NCBI RefSeq assembly: GCF_004216715.1
Contig: NZ_SGXG01000001.1
Location: 372,001-436,000 of the forward strand
Length of the DNA: 64,000 bases
Reading direction: 5' to 3'
Origin: Cecembia calidifontis
GTDB lineage: Bacteria > Bacteroidota > Bacteroidia > Cytophagales > Cyclobacteriaceae
Numbering within the stretch: position 1 is the first letter of the stretch; every line of letters begins with the position of its first letter. The position numbers and the translations under genes were made by a program. The notes under the pieces are model-generated. The model saw only the letters and a program-made list of their open reading frames with translations. It made no database searches and was not told where the DNA came from. Shown here piece after piece: positions 1 through 6,827 of the stretch.

Positions 1-149
1 AACCGTCCATTTTATCCTCAAACCTAAAATCCATTGTCTCAAAACTATGAACACTCTTCAATCAAAGGGAAGAAATTCCCGAACTAGACCAAAAATGAAC
101 ACAAACAAGCAGATTCAAATCTCCAAACTAAAATCCTGCGGATTTTAGG
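1..149 (+). mobile_element. 3'-terminal end of a second IS1380-family copy (partial)
   Basis: Bases 1-150 are a perfect reverse complement of 754-903, which is the transposase 3'-side end of the IS1380-family element described at 755-4231. The terminal inverted repeat reads CCTGCGGATTTTAGG at 135-149. The transposase of this copy would therefore lie upstream of the window on the + strand, with its 3' end pointing inward. The five bases after the end (TACTC, 150-154) would be its target duplication; the partner lies outside the window. The flank differs from GATTA, so this is an independent insertion or a later rearrangement. Confidence 0.8.
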
Positions 150-153
150 TACT

Positions 154-195
154 CTTAGCGTCCTTGGCGCTCTTCTTTGCGCTCGTTGCGTGAAC
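154..195 (+). repeat. GCG-rich short repeat upstream of the GxxExxY gene
   Basis: Contains CTTAGCGTCCTTGGCG (154-169) followed by GCTCGTTGCGTGAAC (181-195). A closely similar CTTAGCGTCCGTGGCG occurs at 4300-4315, beyond the 3' end of the same gene. An inverted near-match of the GTTGCGTGAAC part occurs at 4265-4281. The rest of 196-391 holds only a T-rich leader with no recognisable gene. Short repeats of this type commonly accompany GxxExxY genes in Bacteroidota (from memory, not checked by search). Confidence 0.6.
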
Positions 196-391
196 TTATC
201 CCCGCAGAGGATATGATGTATCGATAACAAAAGCTAAAATTTTTTTTTCACTGAACTATTTGCGTATTGGTAGTATGCGAAGCGTATCCCTCCCTAAAGT
301 TATTCGACTATTTAACCGTTTAAGTTGTTTGTAAAAGTTGCTTAGTTTTTTAATCTGTCTGTACTTTGAAAGTAATAAAACTTTTATTGAT

Positions 392-820
392 ATGACTGAA
401 AATCAGATTGCAAAAATAGTTCTCGATAAATCTTTTGAAATCCACAGAGCACTTGGTCCTGGTTTATTGGAATCAGTATATGAAAAGGCATTAGAGTTTG
501 AATTAAATCAGACTAAAATAATGGTTGCTTCCCAAGTACCTGTTCCGTTAGTTTACAAAGAAATAAATTTTGAATCTGGTTTTCGGTTGGATTTACTAGT
601 AGAAAACAAAGTGATTGTTGAAATTAAAGCAAATGAAGGACTTGCCCCAGTACATTTTGCTCAAACATTGACCTATCTAAAGCTTGCTGATAAAAGATTA
701 GGACTCCTGATTAACTTTAATGTAAAATTTTTAAAGGATGGAATTCATAGATTACCTAAAATCCGCAGGATTTTAGTTTGGAGATTTGAATCTGCTTGTT
801 TGTGTTCATTTTTGGTCTAG
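392..820 (+). pseudogene. GxxExxY protein (PD-(D/E)XK nuclease-like), 3' end replaced by an IS1380 insertion
   Basis: The family signature GLLESVY (GxxExxY) is near residue 24, followed by GFRLDLLVENK and VIVEIKA, which supply the D...ExK pattern of the PD-(D/E)XK superfamily. The ATG at 392 is chosen because MTENQIAKIV matches the usual N-terminus; an in-frame ATG at 338 would only add an unlikely leader. The native frame ends after base 754, inside the GATTA target duplication of the IS1380 element. Joining 754 to 4237 restores ...GIHRLVNNL and a stop, the normal family ending. At present the frame reads 22 IS-encoded residues to a stop at 818-820, so only four native residues are lost and the product might still fold. 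The cellular role of GxxExxY proteins is not established. Confidence 0.85.
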
Positions 821-844
821 TTCGGGAATTTCTTCCCTTTGATT

Positions 845-1004
845 GAAGAGTGTTCATAGTTTTGAGACAATGGATTTTAGGTTTGAGGATAAAATGGACG
901 GTTTTTTTTCCTCAATTTTAATGGAAAAGGCATACCTCTTCCCTGTAAATCTTTATTTTTTGAGCTCCTGAGGGGTTTTTATCTGAATTTAGTTCAAAAT
1001 CGGC
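845..1004 (+). repeat. Left copy of the ~160-bp direct duplication flanking the IS1634-like element
   Basis: Identical to 2657-2815 except for one T in a homopolymer run (eight T here, seven in the right copy). It contains the 3' noncoding part of the IS1380 element and the last codons of its transposase. It abuts the terminal inverted repeat at 1005. IS1634 of Mycoplasma is known for long, variable target duplications, so this is read as a target-site duplication. Confidence 0.85.
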
Positions 1005-2656
1005 CTGACTTCGACACTGGGACACCCAAAATCAAAAACCGAACATTTTTGCGAGTTTTTGTTGACTTTCGTTCAAAAATAGGGTCTTTCTCAGCTTTTT
1101 ACCTGAAGATTTGAGCTGTATTTCAACAGTGTAAATCCCTTTTGCTATTTCTATGGCTTTCTGAGGAGAAAGTTTTGGTCCTTTTTCCAATTACTGCCTT
1201 TCCAGTTCCTTAAACACTTTGTAAGCGACGAATGCGATGCTTATATGTGCTTCGATCCTGCGTTGTTTATAATGGAAAACAGGCCTGACTTTGATTTCAT
1301 TTTTGGTTATCCTGAAGGCCTTTTCTATTTTCCAAAGGTTGTTGTAATTCTCAATGACCTCGTCTTTGTCAAGGTTTGTGTTGGTAATATACCCTTTGAG
1401 ACCGTCCCATTTCCCATCCTGTTCAAACTTTTCAATATCAAGGGCAATCTTTACCTCCCCTTCCATTTTAAGATACTTGTTATAGCCCCTGTTGTTGATG
1501 TGGCTTTTGTTGAGCTTTCCTGATTTTAACTGTTTCTCGAGCTTTTTAAGACCTTTCTCCCTGTTGATCCTGTCTTTTTTGGCTCTTCTGTCTGAATAAC
1601 TGACAACCATTCTGAGCCCGTCCTCCCAATCCAGCAGCCTGCTCTCGCCGTTTTCAAGTTCAAAAGCCAATATCCTCTCTTTACTTTTATCAGGGGAAGC
1701 TTTCAGCCTTGCTCCCAGAATAAACTCGTAACCGTTGTCCCGTAACTCTTTTACATTGCTTTTTGACAGTAAACCTGAATCGGCAACAACAATCGGAGCA
1801 GGTAAGCTATACTTCTTTCTAAAAGCTTCTATCACAGGGATCATCGTATGCCCTTCAAACTTGTTTCCCTCAAAAATCTCATAAGCCAGAGGATATCCCT
1901 CTAGTCCAACCAGCAGACCCAAAACAATCTGTGGATTTTGATGCTTTCCCTCCTTGGAAAAACCACTCTTTCTAAGATCATCTTCATGATCCACTTCAAA
2001 ATAAAGCGTAGTAACATCATAGAAAACGATATTGATACTCCCTCCGAGTATTCTCTTGGTATTTTCAAAGCTGATCAGCTGGACCGTTTCCTTATAGTTG
2101 TTGTAAAGCTTGTCCATGTACCTGTAAAGGTCCTGAACCTGGAATTCGAGGCCGTGGTAGGTGAGCAGGTAATCACAGGTTTTAAGCTTGCTGGCAGGAA
2201 AACAGATCCTGGAATATACCAGCCACCTGAAGATATCATCTTGGATTGCGCTGAACCCAATATCATTGAAAATCCTGTCCAAAAGCAGCTCGGTACCTGA
2301 AACAGTGATGTTTTCAACACTTTCCAGAACAGAATCGGCAATCCGTTCTTCATCACTGAAGGGGATTTCAAGTGCTCCTTTATGGTTTTTTATCCATTCC
2401 TCCCCAAGAATAAAAAGTCTTTCAACCTCAGATCGATCAGAACTGCTTCCGATCGTTTTTACAACCTTGCTTTTACCTTTGATCTTCTCAATTACCTGAA
2501 CACTGATCTTGCCACTTTTATTGGGTTTTCTCCGAACAAACATGCCTAAAAGTACAAAAAACCACCCCGGGACACCCAAATTGAGAATCTGAAAATTATA
2601 ATGATCTATATTTCAATACTTTATGTAAAAATGGGACTGACGACTGTCGAAGTCAG
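1005..2656 (-). mobile_element. IS1634-like (IS4 superfamily) insertion sequence
   Basis: Terminal inverted repeats CTGACTTCGACA (1005-1016) and TGTCGAAGTCAG (2645-2656) match perfectly over 12 bp. The 1,652-bp element carries one long transposase gene on the minus strand. It sits between the two copies of a 160-bp direct repeat, so the insertion duplicated an unusually long target. It landed across the stop codon region of the IS1380 transposase, but the duplication preserved that gene's ending on the right side. Confidence 0.88.
1191..2543 (-). CDS. IS1634-family transposase
   Basis: A 450-residue DDE transposase. The N-terminus MFVRRKPNKSGK...VQVIEK and the KVVKTIGSS segment are typical of IS1634-type enzymes. 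Further in, NIVFYDVTTLYFE supplies the first acidic residue, PIVVADSGLLSKSN the second, and NLWKIEKAFRITK near the C-terminus holds the YREK-like region with the catalytic glutamate. The start is set at the internal methionine (2543) because the 12 upstream in-frame residues are not part of the family N-terminus. The gene appears intact, so the element may still be mobile. Confidence 0.9.
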   Translation of the reverse strand: MFVRRKPNKSGKISVQVIEKIKGKSKVVKTIGSSSDRSEVERLFILGEEWIKNHKGALEIPFSDEERIADSVLESVENITVSGTELLLDRIFNDIGFSAIQDDIFRWLVYSRICFPASKLKTCDYLLTYHGLEFQVQDLYRYMDKLYNNYKETVQLISFENTKRILGGSINIVFYDVTTLYFEVDHEDDLRKSGFSKEGKHQNPQIVLGLLVGLEGYPLAYEIFEGNKFEGHTMIPVIEAFRKKYSLPAPIVVADSGLLSKSNVKELRDNGYEFILGARLKASPDKSKERILAFELENGESRLLDWEDGLRMVVSYSDRRAKKDRINREKGLKKLEKQLKSGKLNKSHINNRGYNKYLKMEGEVKIALDIEKFEQDGKWDGLKGYITNTNLDKDEVIENYNNLWKIEKAFRITKNEIKVRPVFHYKQRRIEAHISIAFVAYKVFKELERQ

Positions 2657-2815
2657 GAAGAGTGTTCATAGTTTTGAGACAATGGATTTTAGGTTTGAGG
2701 ATAAAATGGACGGTTTTTTTCCTCAATTTTAATGGAAAAGGCATACCTCTTCCCTGTAAATCTTTATTTTTTGAGCTCCTGAGGGGTTTTTATCTGAATT
2801 TAGTTCAAAATCGGC
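2657..2815 (+). repeat. Right copy of the ~160-bp direct duplication
   Basis: This copy matches 845-1004 with a single T deletion in a T run. It abuts the right inverted repeat of the IS1634-like element and is continuous with the IS1380 transposase gene, supplying its last five codons and stop. Together with the left copy it defines the insertion site exactly. Confidence 0.85.
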
Positions 2816-4107
2816 TTGTAATCCTTACTCGTGAACAGTTTGAGCACTTCTCTTCTTCCCGTTCTTATCCACTTGGCTGAAACAGTGATAAATCTGAAGA
2901 TAAACTTCTTGAGCCTGTCGGTAGGCTTAAGCCAATCAACTTTTCTGGAATACTCTCCAATGATATAGGTGTAAAAATTGGCATACATAGCCGTCATAAG
3001 CATAAAGGAGGTATTCTCTGCAAGGAACGAACAGGGCAACTTAGACCAGCCAAAGTCATTGTTGAGTACATCAAACAAGCGTTCGCTTGCACCCCGGGCG
3101 TTATAAAACCTTACAACAGCTTCATTGGACGATGTATGTTCATTGGTCAGAATAGCCCTGTAAGTAAATGCATCTCCACTAAACACATCTGCCTGCCCGT
3201 CTTTACGCCTGATTCTGGTAATGACCAGCCTGTAAGACCTGTCTTTACCGAAAGGTTTGTAGTCGGATAGGTCAGTAACTTCCATTTCCTGTACACCCAA
3301 ACGTATTTTCTGCCACTTCTCAGGGGCTATACTTCCAAGGATATTATCCAGTTTGGCACATCTGTTTGCCCGTATATAAAAGCTTTCGGTATGTGCTTCC
3401 AGTGTGCGGAGAACTTCTTCCTGATAGGATGCTGAATCGGCTCTGAACCTTCCGATACGGATATTTTCATTGGTAAGCTGCCCAAACATGCGTGTAAGTG
3501 TATCAGCCTGCAAATATTTGGCCTGACTGTTGCCATTTCTGCCCTCTACGTACACAGGAATGGCCTGTGAAAATTCAGGATGTGCTATGGAAGCTACACC
3601 TGGCTGATATCCATAGACGTGTTTATATGTCTTTTTTGAATCGTACTTTTCAGTTGGAATGACGGTGTTGTCATAATCGAGGTCGTAAGCAACACCTGAC
3701 TTGAGTAATCCGGTCTTACAAGCTGATTTTAACAACAAGCTGTTGAGTTTTCCATTGATATTAAATTCATGGCTTACTCCACTGGACGGATTTATAAAGA
3801 GTTCTGTATCAACAGCAAGCTCTTTGATACCTCTCAGAATTGTATCGGCACTGCATACTGAAAATGAAGGGACCTGTTCAAGTGCGTCTCTCAAGTGAAC
3901 ATTGATATCTTCAGTACAGTCGCCACCATTAAAGAAAATAGCCATATGATTGGCGAAAATGTCACTGTATGAAAACCCTCCCCTTAAGGCTCTAACCCCC
4001 AATTGATTATCAATGAGTTCTGGGAGACCAGAATTTTTGAAAGAGTTAAAAACAAAATTAAAACCTCCGAAAGGTGTGATTTTTTCTGTCGAATTCGTAA
4101 TTTTCAT
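2800..4107 (-). CDS. IS1380-family transposase
   Basis: A 435-residue transposase starting MKITNSTEKITPFGG and continuing through GLPELIDNQLG and SYSDIFANH, characteristic of Bacteroidota IS1380 elements. Acidic residues of the DDE fold are visible in VAYDLDYDNTVIP, IGRFRADSASY and in the C-terminal third. The start at 4107 is preferred over 4119 because the family begins at MKIT. The frame is intact despite the nearby IS1634-like insertion, because the long target duplication rebuilt the 3' end. Confidence 0.9.
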   Translation of the reverse strand: MKITNSTEKITPFGGFNFVFNSFKNSGLPELIDNQLGVRALRGGFSYSDIFANHMAIFFNGGDCTEDINVHLRDALEQVPSFSVCSADTILRGIKELAVDTELFINPSSGVSHEFNINGKLNSLLLKSACKTGLLKSGVAYDLDYDNTVIPTEKYDSKKTYKHVYGYQPGVASIAHPEFSQAIPVYVEGRNGNSQAKYLQADTLTRMFGQLTNENIRIGRFRADSASYQEEVLRTLEAHTESFYIRANRCAKLDNILGSIAPEKWQKIRLGVQEMEVTDLSDYKPFGKDRSYRLVITRIRRKDGQADVFSGDAFTYRAILTNEHTSSNEAVVRFYNARGASERLFDVLNNDFGWSKLPCSFLAENTSFMLMTAMYANFYTYIIGEYSRKVDWLKPTDRLKKFIFRFITVSAKWIRTGRREVLKLFTSKDYKPILN

Positions 4108-4236
4108 ACCGCTTATCAAGGATGTGTGGTAACACCTAAATAAGTGAAAAAAAAACGAGCCGGAAAAGCCTGAATTGAATAAATTCAGCCACTTTTTCGG
4201 CTTTTTTTAAATCCGCCCTGCGGATTTAAGGGATTA

Positions 4237-4251
4237 GTTAATAACTTATGA
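4237..4251 (+). pseudogene. Detached last codons of the GxxExxY gene
   Basis: After the second GATTA copy (4232-4236) the bases encode V-N-N-L and a TGA stop in the frame of the gene that begins at 392. GIHRLVNNL is the expected family C-terminus, which proves the IS1380 insertion point. Confidence 0.85.
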
Positions 4252-4264
4252 GAAAAATAATGAG

Positions 4265-4341
4265 GTTCACGCAACGCTCGCAACTATGTGGTTTTTTTTC
4301 TTAGCGTCCGTGGCGTTTATCTTAGCGCTCGTGGCGAGAAA
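4265..4341 (+). repeat. GCG-rich short repeats downstream of the GxxExxY gene
   Basis: GTTCACGCAACGCTCGC (4265-4281) is an inverted near-copy of 181-195. CTTAGCGTCCGTGGCG (4300-4315) and CTTAGCGCTCGTGGCGAG (4321-4338) are direct relatives of 154-169. These repeats bracket the original gene and suggest a small repeat-bounded cassette. Confidence 0.6.
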
Positions 4342-4404
4342 TTTAAACCCAGTTCTTAATTTTTCGTTCAAAAAGGCAATACCTTCTTCTGAAAATTTTC
4401 GCTT

Positions 4405-4473
4405 ATGAAGACAATACTTTCTTTCTTCTTGCTTTTGCTTAGCTTTTCTTTTTCAGCTCAAGTACAGATGTAA
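4405..4473 (+). other. Orphan signal-peptide ORF (22 residues), probable gene remnant
   Basis: The ORF encodes MKTILSFFLLLLSFSFSAQ followed by VQM and a stop. This is a complete Sec signal peptide with no mature protein. The reading frame ends within CAGATGTAA, exactly where the dispersed repeat at 4465-4536 begins. A deletion joining a secreted-protein gene to the repeat is the simplest explanation; a short leader peptide is the alternative. Confidence 0.5.
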
Positions 4474-4536
4474 TTTATTTCAATTGCGCCTTCAAAAAAC
4501 CGTGTCTTTTCACCTCAAAGGATTCCCGCTATCATC
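4465..4536 (+). repeat. Dispersed intergenic repeat, copy A
   Basis: CAGATGTAATTTATTTCAATTG and then a CTTTTCACCTCAAAGGATT segment recur at 8986-9075, where an extra TTTTCACCTCA-containing stretch of about 22 bp is inserted. The remaining bases 4537-4878 contain no gene that I can support, only a G-run (4832-4848) and an AT-rich leader to the lipoprotein gene. Confidence 0.65.
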
Positions 4537-4878
4537 CATCCTGTCAGATGAGTTTAGTAGGGCAATTACAAAAGCTTCTGTATGCTGTTTTCAGAAGTTT
4601 GTAGCTTCGAATAAGGGACATCTTCCGCTCATTCCAATAATCGGTGGCACTTGTTTCCATTTTAGGGAGAAGTATGTGATAAAATAAAGTTTAATTGGAT
4701 GTTAGCTATCTATTGAAATTCCGATCATTTGCTCTTAATTTCTTAATTTATTTTTCAACTAATTGTTGCTTTTGTGGATAATTAGCTTTAGATTGTAGCA
4801 TATTGGGTTTTGGATGCGTCATGGATTTGAAGGGGGGTGGGGGTAAAATAATTAGTTTGGGATTAAAAAGTAGGTAAT

Positions 4879-5346
4879 ATGGAAGCTCAATTTGGATTCA
4901 ATAGAAAAGGTGTTTTTGCACTGATGTTTTTAAGTTTGATTTTGATTGGGGCTTGTCAGGAGGATGCATTGCCCCAAGGTGAACTTAAATGTCCTGTGGA
5001 GGCGGTGGAAGGTCAGGAAGATGATGTGGTAGGGAAATGGAAGTTGGTTGAGAGAAGGACAATAAGTTTATTTAGTGGAGAGATTGAGGTCAAGGACTAC
5101 TCCTGTGACAATGTTTTATACTGCTTCAAACCAGATGGAGTGTTGCAAATTAATGATAATGTTGGGGGTTGGGGATATGAAACTGGTGTTTATAATTATG
5201 AACTTATTCCTCCTGCTGAAAATGAAGATCACATTAAATTACGTATAGGTGATTTAAAATGGCCTTTTAAGATTGGGGAAAGTGAGATGACTTTAAATAT
5301 GGCGCACGTCGATGGTCCAATTTTCCGTTTTTTAAGGATTGAATAA
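4879..5346 (+). CDS. Lipocalin-like domain lipoprotein
   Basis: 155 residues. A hydrophobic segment (about residues 11-24) ends in the lipobox LIGAC, so the protein is predicted to be lipidated and anchored in the envelope. The mature part opens with VVGKWKLVERR, the typical GxWxL start of lipocalin-like (DUF4923/lipocalin_4-type) beta-barrel domains. YCFKPDGVLQIND and GVYNYEL follow, and WPFKIGESEMTLN matches the later strands. Substrate is unknown. It lies just upstream of the metalloprotease start at 5370 (23 bp apart), so the two may have formed an operon before the IS256 insertion. Confidence 0.75.
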   Translation: MEAQFGFNRKGVFALMFLSLILIGACQEDALPQGELKCPVEAVEGQEDDVVGKWKLVERRTISLFSGEIEVKDYSCDNVLYCFKPDGVLQINDNVGGWGYETGVYNYELIPPAENEDHIKLRIGDLKWPFKIGESEMTLNMAHVDGPIFRFLRIE

Positions 5347-5369
5347 TTTCCAACTCAAATTACAGCATT

Positions 5370-5390
5370 ATGAAAAAGTTACTTTGTAAT
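5370..5390 (+). pseudogene. First seven codons of the split metalloprotease gene
   Basis: ATG at 5370 encodes MKKLLCN, ending at the IS256 target duplication TTTGTAAT (5383-5390). Joining this to 6828 in frame gives MKKLLCNLPFLAFIFLS followed by TIVIGQ, a full Sec signal peptide. The fragment therefore belongs to the protease coding region that resumes at 6828. Confidence 0.85.
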
Positions 5391-6819
5391 GACACTATCC
5401 CGATAAGTGTGTAAACTTCAAATTATGGTTTTATTGTCAGGTATCAAGAAGCCTGACCCTATCACCAAATATAAGCAGGAAACTGTTAAGAATAGCTCCC
5501 CAGTCTCTGATAGGCATAGTCCATTTTTTCGATGCTTCTCTTGCAGCCAGGAAAACAGACTTCATTACGGCATCATCTGTCGGGAAAGAGAGCTTGTTTT
5601 TGGTGTATTTTCTGATCTTTCCATTGAGATTTTCAATCAGGTTGGTGGTATAGATGATTTTACGGATTTCAGCCGGGTAATCGAAGAAAACGGTGAGTTC
5701 ATCCCAGTTGTCCCTCCAGCTTTTGATGGCATAAGCGTATTTGGATTCCCATTTTTTGGCAAAATCGTTCAGGGCAGCCCAAGCAGCATCTTTTGTAGGG
5801 GCGGTATAAATTTCCTTCATATCCCTTGTAAACGCCCTGCGGTCTTTCCATGCGACATATCTACATGCGTTTCTGATCTGGTGGACGACACATATCTGAG
5901 TGACTGATTGGGGGAATGAAGCTTTTATCGTATCAGTAAACCCGTTCAGGTTGTCAGTTGCCGTTATGAGAATATCTTCAACCCCTCTGGCTTTCAGGTC
6001 GGTGAGTACCCCCATCCAGAAAGCCGAAGATTCATTCTTGCCAAGCCAAAGGCCTAGGATCTCTTTAAGGCCGTTAGTTCTGAGGCCAACGGCAATATAA
6101 ACGGTCTTGTTGACCACTTTGGAGTTCTCCCTGACTTTGAAGGATATACCATCCATCCAAACGATCAGGTATACAGGGTCAAGCGGCCTGTTTCTCCATG
6201 CAACAATATCCTCCGCTACGGCACCGGTAACCCTTGAGATGGTGGAGGAGGAAACATTGATGTCATAAAGCTCCCGGATCTGTTCTTCGATGTCCTGGTT
6301 TGACATTCCCTTGGCATACATGGAAATGATCACGTTTTCAACGCCCTCCGCCATGCTTCTGCGTTTGGGCACAAGGGCAGGCTCAAAGCTGCCGTCCCTG
6401 TCTCTTGGGACTCTGATTTCAGCTTCCCCAAATGTGTTTTTTATTGTTTTGGTGGAATAGCCGTTCCTTGAATTGGGATTATCGGAATTCTGATGCTTTT
6501 CATAGCCAAGATGGGCATCCAGCTCGCCTTCAAGCATTTTCTCAACGGCTCTTTTCTGAAGCTGTTGAAGGAAGGAATTAAGCTCCCCGGCAGTCCTGAA
6601 CTGCTTGAGGAAGTCATCATTTAGGAGATCTTCTTTTTTCATTTTTGTAATCTGTGTGTTATAAAGGTAAGAAATTGTCCACACACAGACCGGGGGGCGC
6701 CTACCGCGGGTTCCTCAAATTCCCTGTGCGATTTCTTCTAAATCACACAGAGAATTTCGAGGTTTAACTTTAACTTCGTAAGTAGTGAAACCAACTTACA
6801 CAGTTTGTGTCATAGTCCC
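5391..6819 (-). mobile_element. IS256-family insertion sequence
   Basis: The 1,429-bp element is bounded by imperfect inverted ends: GACACTATCC...AAGTGTGTAAAC on the left, and on the right the complement of GGGACTATGACACAAACTG. It is flanked by the 8-bp direct duplication TTTGTAAT (5383-5390 and 6820-6827; nine bases match if the preceding C is counted). IS256 elements duplicate 8-9 bp. It carries one minus-strand transposase gene. It splits the metalloprotease gene. Confidence 0.88.
5437..6642 (-). CDS. IS256-family (mutator-type) transposase
   Basis: 401 residues from MKKEDLLNDDFLKQF. Family landmarks are the LEGELDAHLGYEKH segment, RNGYSTKTIKNTFGE, VPRDRDGSFEP, and MSNQDIEEQIRELY with SSSTISRVTG. 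The DDE residues lie in VWMDGISFKV, ITATDNLNGF and TTNLIENLNGKIR. The start at 6642 is favoured because upstream in-frame residues extend into the element's noncoding end. The gene looks intact. Confidence 0.93.
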   Translation of the reverse strand: MKKEDLLNDDFLKQFRTAGELNSFLQQLQKRAVEKMLEGELDAHLGYEKHQNSDNPNSRNGYSTKTIKNTFGEAEIRVPRDRDGSFEPALVPKRRSMAEGVENVIISMYAKGMSNQDIEEQIRELYDINVSSSTISRVTGAVAEDIVAWRNRPLDPVYLIVWMDGISFKVRENSKVVNKTVYIAVGLRTNGLKEILGLWLGKNESSAFWMGVLTDLKARGVEDILITATDNLNGFTDTIKASFPQSVTQICVVHQIRNACRYVAWKDRRAFTRDMKEIYTAPTKDAAWAALNDFAKKWESKYAYAIKSWRDNWDELTVFFDYPAEIRKIIYTTNLIENLNGKIRKYTKNKLSFPTDDAVMKSVFLAAREASKKWTMPIRDWGAILNSFLLIFGDRVRLLDT

Positions 6820-6827
6820 TTTGTAAT

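Larger units (their letters stand above)
755..4231 (-). mobile_element. IS1380-family insertion sequence, interrupted by an IS1634-like element
   Basis: Terminal inverted repeats are CCTAAAATCCGCAGG (755-769) and CCTGCGGATTTAAGG (4217-4231); their inverted comparison matches at 14 of 15 positions. A 5-bp direct duplication GATTA flanks both ends (750-754 and 4232-4236). Removing the inner element and one copy of its long duplication gives about 1,666 bp, close to the size of IS1380 itself. The single transposase gene is on the minus strand. The insertion target is the 3' end of the GxxExxY gene. Confidence 0.88.

Noticed and set aside
1019..2581. GGGACACCCAAA occurs near both ends of the IS1634-like element
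   Set aside because: The two copies are in direct, not inverted, orientation and lie inside the CTGACTTCGACA ends, so they are not the terminal repeats.
1..4231. A true composite transposon made of two IS1380 copies
   Set aside because: The outer duplications would need to match; the visible flanks (TACTC and GATTA) differ, so two separate insertions are more likely.
4484..4687. 67-codon + strand frame in the gap after the GxxExxY locus
   Set aside because: It starts inside a dispersed repeat, has no domain, signal peptide or codon pattern like its neighbours, and is probably chance.
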